Assembly (NCBI GenBank): GCA_045611845.1
Contig: JAZKXZ010000013.1
Coordinates: 1 to 64,000 of the forward strand
DNA: 64,000 bases
Source: Enterocola sp045611845
GTDB taxonomy: Bacteria > Bacteroidota > Bacteroidia > Bacteroidales > Paludibacteraceae
Direction of reading: 5' to 3'
The position numbers were made by a program, and so were the translations under genes. Below the pieces are notes generated by a model that was not told the DNA's origin, searched no databases, and saw only the letters and a program-made list of their open reading frames with translations. The stretch's first letter is position 1. Each line of letters opens with the position of its first letter. Below are positions 42,858 through 51,958 of the stretch, piece after piece.

Positions 42858-44522
42858 TTATTCTATAATATTTAAGCCATTTGAGTTTATTTCTTGCAAG
42901 ATTACTCCTAAGTTGCTATATCCACCGATATTCTTTTTAGCGAATGCAAAATTCATCTGAATACCTTTGTGGTTGATATATTCTAGGTGTTTGTCGAATC
43001 TTGAGCTATAGCTGTTCATATTCCAAATAAAGAATTGGAATATGTCGAAACCAAATAGGGCATAATTTGGTGTTTGTTGCACAGATGGCACGCCAAACTT
43101 GTCGATAAACAAGCTGAAGAAACGTTTTGTTCTGCTGTCGCTATAGTTTGTATAGTAACTTGTAAAGCTATAAACTGGAAGTGAATATAGTTCATCAATT
43201 AGGTATCCGCTCCATTCTGGGAATGCAAATACAGATACTTTTTTAGATGTAACAAGTTCTAGTTGCTCGCCTAGTTTGTTTAGTAAAACTTCGTTGCTAC
43301 TTGGTGTAAGGAAAATAATATCTTCTTCCACTAGCGCTGCAATAGAGTCTATTTTAGCGGCAATTTTATAGTCGTCGATAAATGTGTATTCTATTTCGTT
43401 TTTCTTTAGTTGTGGTAGCAGCAAATCGGTAAAGTCACTCTTGTTGTATGTGGTAAACGATGCTGTTTGTGAAATAATCACGTGTTTGTCTTTAAATAGT
43501 TCGCAGAACTTTTCTGCTAGTGCAGGGAATAGTTCTTTTTGTGGCGACACTACTTGATAAAGATATTTGTTTGTATCAATTTCTGGCACATTTGAAGAGA
43601 ATGGAACTATAGTTCTAATTTTGTTCTCTTGTGCAAATTTTGCCACGTAAGACACTTGGCTTTGGTATGCAGGGCCAATGATTAAATCCATTTGTTTTAG
43701 CAAATGATTGCCAAGCACAGCTGTAATTTGGCTATGTGTTTTACCAATGTCGAATGCGTAAAGGTCTATGTTGATACCAAGTTTTGATAGTGAGTCTGCA
43801 GCAATGATACAACCTTTGTAGAAGTCAACAAAGCGCTCCATGCTTGCATCTCTTTTTTGGGCATCTAGCATAAATGGTAGCAGAATAGCCACTTTAAACT
43901 CGCCTTGGAAGTTTTTAGTTATTACATCGTCTAGGTCTAGTTCAGACTCTAGCATGGTGGCAAGTGTGTCGATTTGGTTTTCTGCTGTGTCGGTTTTGCT
44001 TGCAAATGCTTGTTGAGCAAGCTTGCTATATTTTTTTGTTTGAGCCTTTATTTCTGCTGCTTCAATTTTTTTTAGCTCTTTCTTAATAGCCACACTATCA
44101 GGAATATAAAGTTTGTCGCCAATGCCAAGGGTGGTAGCCCATGGGTTTACTTTTAGAATGTCATCTACACTCACTTTATATTTTTTAGACAAACTATATA
44201 GTGTGTCTTTTGGGCGCACTGTGTATGTTTTTACAGGGAAATCTGGTTTTTTATTTTCCTCTTTCTCTGCTGCAATTGTAGGATTTTCTACAACTGGCAC
44301 TTTAATAATTTGTCCAAGTTGAAGACCGTTTTCAATGTTTTGATTTGCTTCTATAATAGAGGCTTGTGGCACGCCAAAACGTTGGCTTATGGCATAAAAT
44401 CCTTCACTTTTTTGCACAGTGTAAAGATAGTATTCTTTTCCATCTACACTAATTTTTGGATATGTTTGACCAAAAATATGAAGTGAAGACACAAGGAATA
44501 ATATCAATAAAAGTTTTTTCAT
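42858..44522 (-). CDS. LysM domain protein with type 1 periplasmic-binding-protein domain
   Basis: This 554-residue exported protein has a signal peptide (1-18), two LysM repeats (residues about 27-75, LYTVQKSEGFYAISQRF, and about 98-145, YTVRPKDTLYSLSKKY) and a C-terminal ligand-binding fold (about 208-550, FKVAILLPFMLDAQ...) resembling amino-acid or LivJ-type binding proteins. The combination suggests a peptidoglycan-anchored sensor or binding protein. Bacteroidota homologues are annotated as LysM ABC substrate-binding proteins, but no permease is encoded nearby. The ligand is unknown. Confidence 0.75.
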   Translation of the reverse strand: MKKLLLILFLVSSLHIFGQTYPKISVDGKEYYLYTVQKSEGFYAISQRFGVPQASIIEANQNIENGLQLGQIIKVPVVENPTIAAEKEENKKPDFPVKTYTVRPKDTLYSLSKKYKVSVDDILKVNPWATTLGIGDKLYIPDSVAIKKELKKIEAAEIKAQTKKYSKLAQQAFASKTDTAENQIDTLATMLESELDLDDVITKNFQGEFKVAILLPFMLDAQKRDASMERFVDFYKGCIIAADSLSKLGINIDLYAFDIGKTHSQITAVLGNHLLKQMDLIIGPAYQSQVSYVAKFAQENKIRTIVPFSSNVPEIDTNKYLYQVVSPQKELFPALAEKFCELFKDKHVIISQTASFTTYNKSDFTDLLLPQLKKNEIEYTFIDDYKIAAKIDSIAALVEEDIIFLTPSSNEVLLNKLGEQLELVTSKKVSVFAFPEWSGYLIDELYSLPVYSFTSYYTNYSDSRTKRFFSLFIDKFGVPSVQQTPNYALFGFDIFQFFIWNMNSYSSRFDKHLEYINHKGIQMNFAFAKKNIGGYSNLGVILQEINSNGLNIIE

Positions 44523-44523
44523 A

Positions 44524-45135
44524 TTAGTCTAGATTTAGTAAGCTGTTTTTTCTGCAGATATATTTTCCAATAATATCAAACTCTAAATTTACAACAGTGT
44601 CTTTTTTGATGTTTTTAAAGTTTGTATTTTCAAATGTGTATGGGATAATGCACACTTGGAATGTGGTTTGAGTAGGGTTGCACACTGTAAGGCTAACGCC
44701 GTTTACTGTAACAGAGCCTTTGTCTACAGTGAAATAACCTCTTTCAATCATTTCTGCTGAAGATTTATATTCAAATGTGAAAATCCAACTTCCGTTGTCG
44801 TCTTGCACATTGGTACACACAGCAGTTTGGTCCACGTGACCTTGCACAATGTGTCCGTCTAGGCGGCCATTCATTAGCATGCTGCGTTCGATATTTACTA
44901 GGTCGCCCTCTTTAAGTAGGCCTAAGTTGCTACGGTTTAGGGTTTCTTTCATGGCGGTTACGGTGTATGTGCCTTCTTCAAGTTTTACTACTGTAAGGCA
45001 AACGCCGTTGTGTGCCACGCTTTGATCTATTTTTAATTCATTTGCAAATGAACATGATAGGGTGAAGTGCATGTTGTCTTTTTCGCGCTCCACTTTTACC
45101 ACTTTTGCTGTTTCTTCTACGATTCCTGAAAACAT
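44524..45135 (-). CDS. ribE: Riboflavin synthase, alpha chain
   Basis: The 203-residue enzyme makes riboflavin from two lumazine molecules. The start MFSGIVEE and the duplicated beta-barrel lumazine-binding domains (residues 1-95 and 96-200) are visible: each has a GHIVQGHVD- or SVAHNGVCLTV-like segment. No FMN riboswitch is seen upstream; the gene lies one base from the RSH gene in a long run. Confidence 0.9.
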   Translation of the reverse strand: MFSGIVEETAKVVKVEREKDNMHFTLSCSFANELKIDQSVAHNGVCLTVVKLEEGTYTVTAMKETLNRSNLGLLKEGDLVNIERSMLMNGRLDGHIVQGHVDQTAVCTNVQDDNGSWIFTFEYKSSAEMIERGYFTVDKGSVTVNGVSLTVCNPTQTTFQVCIIPYTFENTNFKNIKKDTVVNLEFDIIGKYICRKNSLLNLD

Positions 45136-45136
45136 A

Positions 45137-47281
45137 TTATTGTCTATTTACGGAGTGAACTCCATTCACATTTTTAATCTTCTGAATAATTCTTTCTAAG
45201 CTCTCTAAATCCTTTACGGTAAGCACCAATTTGCCATCGAAACTGCCGGCGTCGGAGTTGATGGAAATGGAACGCAAAGTTACCGAATTTTCTTTAGAAA
45301 TCAAAGAACTAATATTAGTTATAACCCCTAGGTCGTCTCTGCCCGACACGTAGATGGTGCAGATGCTTTGTTCATTAGACGATGCTTCCCACGCTGCGTT
45401 TACTATGCGGTAGCCAAATCTTGCCATCATTTGTGGAGCATTAGGGCAGTTTTTACGGTGAATTTTAATGCCGCCAGACACACCCACAAAGCCAAATATC
45501 TCGTCGCCATAAATAGGGTTGCAACATTTTGCCATGGTGTATTGCACACCTTTGGTTTCGTTATTGATTATTAAAACATCGTCTTTGCTAAGTTTGTCGT
45601 TGCCTTTAAATGTGCCTGCACTTACGGTTTCTGGTGCTCCTTCTTCTTTTTTATCGAAGTTTAAGTAATTGTCTTTAAACTCAAGAATGTCTATTTCTTC
45701 GTTGTTTATATCAATGTAAAGTTCAGAAATAGTCTTGTAACCAATTTTCTTGGCTAGGCGAGAAAGGCGGGCTTCGTCAAATTCTATCTTCCAGTTTTTG
45801 AAACGGCGAAGAATAATTTCGCGTCCCATATTTGCCTCGTTGGTTTCTGTTTCTTTGATAACCTGACGGATTTTTTGTTTAGCCTTGCTTGTGGTTACAA
45901 GTTTCAACCAGTCGGCACGTGGTTTTTGGTTCGACGATGTAAGCACCTCTATTTGGTCGCCATTTTTAAGCACGTAAGAAATGGTTACGTTTTTATTGCC
46001 TAGCTTACCGCCAATACATGTGCAACCAAGTTTGGTGTGAATGGCAAATGCAAAGTCGAGCAGGGTGGCACCCTTGCGCAGTTTGTATAGGTCGCCATTT
46101 GGAGTGAATACAAACACCTCTTCGTCGTATAGGTTTAGTTTGAATTCATCCATATATTCTTCTGCCTTAAGGTCTTGACTTTCAAGTGCATCGCGCAAGT
46201 TTTTAAGCCAAGCATCCATATTGGCTTCGCCTTGAATGCCTTTATATTTCCAGTGAGCAGCCATACCTTTTTCTGCCACTTCGTCCATTCTTTCGGTACG
46301 AATTTGCACTTCCACCCATTTGCCTTCTGGTCCCATCACAGTGGTGTGAAGCGACTCGTAACCATTGGTTTTAGGTATAGAAAGCCAGTCTCTTAGGCGT
46401 TTTGGGTTTGGCTGATACATATCTGTTACCACAGAATACACTTGCCAACACTCTGCTTTCTCTTTTTCGAGTTCGCTATCCAATATTACACGAATTGCAA
46501 AAAGGTCGTAGATACCTTCAAAAGCAGTGTTTTGTTTTTTCATTTTGTTCCAAATGCTATAAATAGATTTGGTTCTGCCTTTTATGCTAAATTTAAGACC
46601 TGCCGCTGTAAGTTTTTCTTTTAGCGGAGCAATAAAGTTGTCGATATATTGGTCGCGATTCTTTTTTGTTTCACTTAGCTTGCGCGCAATGTCTTTGTAA
46701 ATATCAGGAAATGTATATTTCAAAGAAAGGTCTTCCATCTCGGTTTTTATTTTGTAAAGACCCATACGGTGAGCAAGTGGGGCATAAAGATATGCTGTTT
46801 CTTTTGCTATGTTCAGCCTCACGTCTTCTGGTTTGTCTTTCAGATTTCTCATGTAGAAAAGCCTTTCAGAAAGCATAATAAAGATAACGCGCACGTCTTC
46901 GGCTAGTGTAAGAAGCAGTTTTCTAAAGTTTTCTGTTTCCATGGTAGATGTTTTGCCGTAGAGTTTTTTCACTCTGCTAAGTCCATTTACCATAAGTGAA
47001 ATTTCGTCAGAAAAATCTGCTTTTATGTTTTCTATATTGTACTGAGAGTGTTTTACAAGTGGATAAAGCACCACCGTGCAAAGAGCCGCCTTGCTCAAGC
47101 CCAGTTCTTTTATAGCAATAAGTGATATTTCAAGAGCAGAGGCAAAGTCTATAGCAAGTTCTTCACTATATTCAGCCTGTTTGTAGAGCTCAGCAAGTTT
47201 TTCTCTATACTCTTTTGGCAAAAAGCTTTCGCTTGTTTGTCTTAGAGTTTTATATCCTGTAAACCACTTTGCAGTTTTCAT
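45137..47281 (-). CDS. RelA/SpoT-type (p)ppGpp synthetase with inactive hydrolase domain
   Basis: The 714-residue protein follows the RSH layout: hydrolase-like domain (1-190), synthetase (about 215-345), TGS (about 390-450) and C-terminal ACT (about 640-714). The hydrolase site is lost: the LLHDVVEDT segment reads LYPLVKHSQ (72-80), without His-Asp, and LADRLHNMR reads LSERLFYMR (137-145). The synthetase is intact: GRTKSIYSIWNKM (235-247), YDLFAIRV, TNGYESLH, and EVQIRT with catalytic Glu 324. It should make but not degrade the alarmone, like RelA. A second, bifunctional RSH would be expected elsewhere. It overlaps the lipoprotein gene by 4 bases. Confidence 0.9.
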   Translation of the reverse strand: MKTAKWFTGYKTLRQTSESFLPKEYREKLAELYKQAEYSEELAIDFASALEISLIAIKELGLSKAALCTVVLYPLVKHSQYNIENIKADFSDEISLMVNGLSRVKKLYGKTSTMETENFRKLLLTLAEDVRVIFIMLSERLFYMRNLKDKPEDVRLNIAKETAYLYAPLAHRMGLYKIKTEMEDLSLKYTFPDIYKDIARKLSETKKNRDQYIDNFIAPLKEKLTAAGLKFSIKGRTKSIYSIWNKMKKQNTAFEGIYDLFAIRVILDSELEKEKAECWQVYSVVTDMYQPNPKRLRDWLSIPKTNGYESLHTTVMGPEGKWVEVQIRTERMDEVAEKGMAAHWKYKGIQGEANMDAWLKNLRDALESQDLKAEEYMDEFKLNLYDEEVFVFTPNGDLYKLRKGATLLDFAFAIHTKLGCTCIGGKLGNKNVTISYVLKNGDQIEVLTSSNQKPRADWLKLVTTSKAKQKIRQVIKETETNEANMGREIILRRFKNWKIEFDEARLSRLAKKIGYKTISELYIDINNEEIDILEFKDNYLNFDKKEEGAPETVSAGTFKGNDKLSKDDVLIINNETKGVQYTMAKCCNPIYGDEIFGFVGVSGGIKIHRKNCPNAPQMMARFGYRIVNAAWEASSNEQSICTIYVSGRDDLGVITNISSLISKENSVTLRSISINSDAGSFDGKLVLTVKDLESLERIIQKIKNVNGVHSVNRQ

Positions 47282-47862
47282 TCTTGTGAAATTATAAGTT
47301 GATAACTATTTTGTGTTGAGGCAATTGAAGATTGAACAAATGGCATGAAATCTTCGTAAAATTCTGTTGGGAAATAATAATCTACACAGAATTTTGCCTT
47401 TTTGTCGTCGAAATAAATCACACGAATAAGTGTCTTGTATGAGTTTGTCATAGTAATTTCTTCCACACGTGGAAATTCGTTAGATTTATATCTTCTTTTA
47501 CTCACTTTGTCCCAATATTTTTGGGCGTTATAGTTTTGTTTGTAAAAATCTAGTTCGTTTTCTGTCTTTTCTGCTGGTATGTGGCGCATATCGTAGATAG
47601 ACACATTGGCATTGCTTAGAACAGTATCTACATAGAGTCTTGTAAGTATTCTTTCAAACGGATTGGCATACAAATTTATTTGTGAAATAGAATCCACAAA
47701 GCTTTGATTTACAGCCTTAAAACCCACTGGCATTCTGTAAGAAATTTGCAGGTCGTTTAGGTTTGCTACTTCAGAAACCAAACCTTCTTCCATCTGAAAA
47801 TCACGTTCTTTAATGCATGATGTAAATAGGGCAAGTGCCAATAAAATAATTATGTTTCTCAT
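47278..47862 (-). CDS. Hypothetical lipoprotein
   Basis: The 194-residue protein has a lipoprotein signal (LFTSC, Cys about 16). I do not recognise the mature part; it is charged, contains a YFPTEFYEDFMPF segment near the end, and has no clear catalytic motif. It lies between murF-alr and the RSH gene with 4-base overlaps on both sides, so it is co-translated with them. Lipoproteins in such envelope operons often have structural roles, which is inference only. Confidence 0.6.
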   Translation of the reverse strand: MRNIIILLALALFTSCIKERDFQMEEGLVSEVANLNDLQISYRMPVGFKAVNQSFVDSISQINLYANPFERILTRLYVDTVLSNANVSIYDMRHIPAEKTENELDFYKQNYNAQKYWDKVSKRRYKSNEFPRVEEITMTNSYKTLIRVIYFDDKKAKFCVDYYFPTEFYEDFMPFVQSSIASTQNSYQLIISQE

Positions 47863-50333
47863 TCTTGATAATATATTCGTTTTACGCGTTTCGATACACT
47901 AGTTAAAATTTCGTAGGCAATAGTGTTTGTCTTTTCTGCTAGTTCAGAAATGGTTGGCTCGGTGCCAAACACTGTTACCATATCGCCTTCGTTTACGTTA
48001 GGTATGTCTGTAATGTCTATCATACACACGTCCATGCAGATATTGCCTACAAATGGCGCGCGTTTGCCGTTTATCATTACATAACCATTACCGTTTCCAA
48101 ATGCTCTGCTAAGACCGTCGGCATAGCCAATAGGAATGGCTGCTATTGTGGAATTTTTGTTTAGACGACCTCTTCTGTTGTAGCCTACGGTGTCTTCTGT
48201 AGTAAGCTGTTTTATTTGCAGAATGCGTGTTTTAAGCGTAGCCACTGGGCGAATAGGAGAGTTTTTGTCTATTCCTATGCCGTAAAGTCCAATACCCATT
48301 CTCACCATATCCATTTGATACTCAGAGAAGCGTTGCACACCAGAGGTGTTTAAAATATGACGAAGAAATTTAGTGTTTAGTTTAGTTTCTAGTTCGTCGG
48401 TAACTGCTTTAAAGGTATTTATTTGTTTAAGTGTAAACTCGTCTTCGTTTTTGTCTTCGGCTGCCACAAGGTGCGAAAATGCAGACACCACTTTTAAGCT
48501 TTTATGTTTCTTTAAAAACTCTATTAGCTCTGCAATATCTTTTCTCTCAAAGCCCAAACGGTGCATGCCAGTATCTATTTTTAAGTGAATAGGGAAGTTT
48601 TTAATGCCTTCTCTTTCGGTATACTCGGCAAAGCTTTTTAGTATCTTGAAACTATAAATTTCTGGTTCAAGACGATATTTTATAAGCAAATCGAAGGTGT
48701 TAAGCTCAGGATTCATAATAATAACAGGTGTTTGAATGCCTGCTTTTCTTAGTTCCACGCCTTCGTCGGCCACTGCCACGCCAAAATAATCGCAGTTGTA
48801 GTGGCTTAGTGTTTGCCCCACGGCAAGTGCGCCACAGCCATACGCATCGGCTTTTATCATAGCCACAGCCTTGGTGTCTTGTTTAAGAAACGATCTTAAG
48901 TGTTTGAAATTGTCTACTAGAGCCGAAAGGTTCACTTCCATTATGGTTTCGTGGCTCTTGGCAGATAGGTAATTTGTAATTTTCTCAAACTCAAATTTTC
49001 TAGCACCTTTAATGAGGATAATCTCATTTATAAAGGTAGGCTGAGCATTGATAAGGTCTATTGTTCTTTCGTAGAAGGTGCTTCCTTCTGGGAACAGGTT
49101 TTTATAGTTGCTTATTTCGCCCACGCCAATAAAGCGGTTTATTCCTTTTTCTTTTATAAGGTCTGCCACTGCTGTGTAAAGACTCTTGTCGTCGGCACCT
49201 GTTTGAGCAATATCAGACAAAATCAGTGTTTTGTTAAGCCCTGTGTTTTTGCTTTGAGAATTTAAAAAGTCTATTGCAATAGCAAGTCCGCCAAGGTCTG
49301 AATTGTATGAGTCGTTTATTAGTGTACAATTGTTGATGCCTTGTTTTAGTTCCAAACGCATTGCCACAGGCTCAAGTGCCTCGGTGTTCAGATCGCTAAT
49401 GCTTAGGAATACGCAACAAATAATTGCATTAAGTGCATTTTCTATTGAAGCATCGTCGGTAAATGGTATTTTATACTCGTAGCTGCGGTTGTTGTATTCA
49501 AATTTTAATATGCTTGTGGCACCATCCGTGGTTTTGCTCACATTTATCACTGCTTTCTCGTCGTTTATTCCCCAAGTGATAAGCTGTGTAAGTTTTTTCT
49601 CAAAGTATTTTTCAATGCCATATTTGCTAGGGCAAATAACTGTGTCGGCAGCGTAAAATAGTTTGATTTTCTCTTCTATTTTTTCTTCCTGCGATTTAAA
49701 ACCTGCATTGTGAGCGTTGCCAATATTTGTGATAATACCAATTTTTGGTTTAATTATCATGGCAAGGCGTTCCATTTCGCCAGTTTGTGAAATACCTGCT
49801 TCAAAAATGCCTAGGTTGTGAGTCTCGTTTAGGTTAAGCACAGAAAGTGGTACCCCAATTTGTGAGTTGTAACTCTTTGGGCTACGGCAACAATTAAACT
49901 TATCTTTAAGTAGTTGATAAAGCCATTCTTTCACTATTGTTTTGCCGTTGCTACCCGTAACGCCAATAATAGGGAAACGGAAAAGTTCTGCATGAGATTT
50001 AAAATTATCTCTGTGATACATGGCAAGGGCTTGCAGTGCTTTAAGTGTGTTGTCTACAAGGAAGAAGTTTGCTTTAAAAGCTTCATACTTTTTATCCCAA
50101 ATAGAAATAAGAAAGTTTTTAACGCCTTGTTTGTATAGGTCTTCCACATATTTGTGACCGCTACCTGTGTTGGTTTCAAGTGCCACAAATAGGGTAGTAT
50201 CCATAAAAGACACTTGTCTACTATCTGTAAGGCAATGCTCTATTATGCAATCTGGCAGTTTAAGAATAGATTTACTAACAATAAAATTATTAGCATCTAA
50301 TATGTTTTTTATTTCGTTTACAGAGTATCTCAT
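47859..50333 (-). CDS. murF-alr: Fused UDP-MurNAc-tripeptide:D-Ala-D-Ala ligase (MurF) and alanine racemase (Alr)
   Basis: The 824-residue fusion joins two wall-precursor steps. MurF (about 1-450): GVTGSNGKTIVKEW (ATP-binding P-loop near residue 122), NIGNAHNAGF and NDSYNSD. Alr (about 460-824): AVAMIKADAYGCGA with the PLP lysine, LKIDTGMHRLGF, and IGYADGLSRAFG with the region of the catalytic Tyr, followed by GNICMDVCMID. D-Ala made by Alr is used for D-Ala-D-Ala that MurF attaches. The same fusion occurs in other Bacteroidota. It overlaps both neighbouring genes by 4 bases. Confidence 0.95.
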   Translation of the reverse strand: MRYSVNEIKNILDANNFIVSKSILKLPDCIIEHCLTDSRQVSFMDTTLFVALETNTGSGHKYVEDLYKQGVKNFLISIWDKKYEAFKANFFLVDNTLKALQALAMYHRDNFKSHAELFRFPIIGVTGSNGKTIVKEWLYQLLKDKFNCCRSPKSYNSQIGVPLSVLNLNETHNLGIFEAGISQTGEMERLAMIIKPKIGIITNIGNAHNAGFKSQEEKIEEKIKLFYAADTVICPSKYGIEKYFEKKLTQLITWGINDEKAVINVSKTTDGATSILKFEYNNRSYEYKIPFTDDASIENALNAIICCVFLSISDLNTEALEPVAMRLELKQGINNCTLINDSYNSDLGGLAIAIDFLNSQSKNTGLNKTLILSDIAQTGADDKSLYTAVADLIKEKGINRFIGVGEISNYKNLFPEGSTFYERTIDLINAQPTFINEIILIKGARKFEFEKITNYLSAKSHETIMEVNLSALVDNFKHLRSFLKQDTKAVAMIKADAYGCGALAVGQTLSHYNCDYFGVAVADEGVELRKAGIQTPVIIMNPELNTFDLLIKYRLEPEIYSFKILKSFAEYTEREGIKNFPIHLKIDTGMHRLGFERKDIAELIEFLKKHKSLKVVSAFSHLVAAEDKNEDEFTLKQINTFKAVTDELETKLNTKFLRHILNTSGVQRFSEYQMDMVRMGIGLYGIGIDKNSPIRPVATLKTRILQIKQLTTEDTVGYNRRGRLNKNSTIAAIPIGYADGLSRAFGNGNGYVMINGKRAPFVGNICMDVCMIDITDIPNVNEGDMVTVFGTEPTISELAEKTNTIAYEILTSVSKRVKRIYYQE

Positions 50334-51034
50334 TTAGATTTTTCTTTCAATTTCTCAGACATCATTTCTTCAAACGAAAGTCCTGTAAGTTTTGTGATTT
50401 GTTTGAATATATAGTATAGTGCCACAAACATTACAGCTGTGCTAGGCAGCGCAATGGCTGGGTAGCTAAGGGCTGTAAGTGTGCCAAGCTCTTCGTTGAA
50501 GGCTGCAGTGCCTGCTGGGCTCACTACTATATATTTGGTTAAAAAGAAATTTAAAAATGCAGAAAGTAGAAATGAGCTAGCCACCATAAAGGTTGCTTTA
50601 AATAGGGCTTTGTCCATCTCTGCTGCATTGCTGTTTTCTTCTAGTTTTTTATCTATTAGTTTTAAATCTAATAGTTCTTCGTTGAAAAGAAGTTTTTTCA
50701 CAATTGGATATGGAGTTTTTAGCGACACAATTACTGCAATGCCTATAAGTAGTGGCACTGCGGCTTCTTTCACGGCAAGCCACTCGGTAGGAAACTCAAA
50801 AACTCCAATAATACCAGTTAAGAATATACTCACAAAGCCTATGATGGCGATAAAACCAGTCTCTTTTCTAACGAAAAGGTTGTAGATGGCATAGCCAACA
50901 GGTAGCGAAAGTGCCACTAAAAAGCCTGGGAGAATGCCAAGGTATTCTTCGGTGCTAAATTTTGAAAGTATAATGGCTGGTATTACTATACTCACTAGCA
51001 AACTCACTAGTGGTGATTCTTTTTTCTTTTCCAC
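50330..51034 (-). CDS. Multi-pass membrane protein, VC0807-like
   Basis: The 234-residue protein has six to seven hydrophobic segments and the pattern FVRKETGFIAIIGFVSIFLTGI and PLLIGIAVIVSLKTPYPIVKKL, which resembles VC0807 family proteins. Their function is unknown. It overlaps the murF-alr start by 4 bases and follows the GSCFA gene by 3. The family call is moderate. Confidence 0.5.
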   Translation of the reverse strand: MEKKKESPLVSLLVSIVIPAIILSKFSTEEYLGILPGFLVALSLPVGYAIYNLFVRKETGFIAIIGFVSIFLTGIIGVFEFPTEWLAVKEAAVPLLIGIAVIVSLKTPYPIVKKLLFNEELLDLKLIDKKLEENSNAAEMDKALFKATFMVASSFLLSAFLNFFLTKYIVVSPAGTAAFNEELGTLTALSYPAIALPSTAVMFVALYYIFKQITKLTGLSFEEMMSEKLKEKSK

Positions 51035-51037
51035 GTT

Positions 51038-51958
51038 TTAATTTTTATATGTTTTAGTCCAATTTATTTTGTCGTTTTTTACCTTTTCAAGCAGTGCTAA
51101 ATATTGCTTGCTCTCTGGGTTTGATGGTCTGTGCTTTTCTATTTTTACTATCTTTTCGTAATTCTTTATGCCTTCGATAGTTTTGTCTGAAAAATAAGTG
51201 TCTGAAAATCTTTCCCAAATATAATCTACAGCCAAGGCAGTGGGGTGTGCCATATCTTCTGCAAAAAATCTATAATCTCTTAGTTCGTCGAGTACAATTT
51301 CGTACGAAGGGAAATATTCACAGTTTGGGTTCTGTGACACGAGTTTATCCACTGCCAGCAGAAGGCGGCTTTTGCTTAGTTGATTTTCGTGTGCTCCGTC
51401 TTTTAAGTGGCGCACAGGACTCACGGTGAATATAATGCGTTTCCCAGTTTGGCAAATAGGGGTGAGCATCTCGATTATTTCTTCCACATCCATTGCTCTG
51501 CGAGTGAAACTGCTTGCACTGCTATGATGACAGTTTGCCACTATTTCGCCAGTTTCGTTTAGCTCATATACCCAACTAGTGCCTAGGGTGATGATAATGA
51601 TTGGGTTTTCTGAATTTAGTATTTCGTTTGCCTTGTTTACAGCCTCAGTCATTTGGCGTATAGCCTCGTTTTTCTCTTCGCTAGAATAACTGCTATGAAA
51701 AGCATAACTATTCCACTTGCCTTTTTGGAAAAACAGGCTTTCTTCTGCTATAGCTTTGTTTTCTGCAATAAGTTTAAATGAATTTGCCACAGAATACGGA
51801 TTATATATGGCTCCGAAGGGATGCATAGCCTCAAACCCGCCATCGGCGAATTTTACTTGCATATTTTGAGCAAAGCAAGAACCAAGAAGAAGAATCTTTT
51901 GGTTGTGATTAATCTTCTCTTGAGACTTTTTAATCTGTATTTCTGTTCTAAAATTCAT
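51038..51958 (-). CDS. GSCFA domain protein
   Basis: The 306-residue protein contains LLGSCFAQNM near residue 26, the motif that names the family, plus IITLGTSWVYEL and FTVSPVRHLKDG. GSCFA proteins have the SGNH-hydrolase look (Ser in GSCFA, Asp-x-x-His DMAHPTAL near residue 247 here) and may be acyl- or acetyl-esterases. There is no signal peptide, so it is probably cytoplasmic. It shares one base with the OmpA-like gene. Confidence 0.85.
   Translation of the reverse strand: MNFRTEIQIKKSQEKINHNQKILLLGSCFAQNMQVKFADGGFEAMHPFGAIYNPYSVANSFKLIAENKAIAEESLFFQKGKWNSYAFHSSYSSEEKNEAIRQMTEAVNKANEILNSENPIIIITLGTSWVYELNETGEIVANCHHSSASSFTRRAMDVEEIIEMLTPICQTGKRIIFTVSPVRHLKDGAHENQLSKSRLLLAVDKLVSQNPNCEYFPSYEIVLDELRDYRFFAEDMAHPTALAVDYIWERFSDTYFSDKTIEGIKNYEKIVKIEKHRPSNPESKQYLALLEKVKNDKINWTKTYKN

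Noticed and set aside
44500..45200. FMN riboswitch for the riboflavin synthase gene
   Set aside because: The gene has only one base between it and the upstream coding sequence; no leader is available for a riboswitch.
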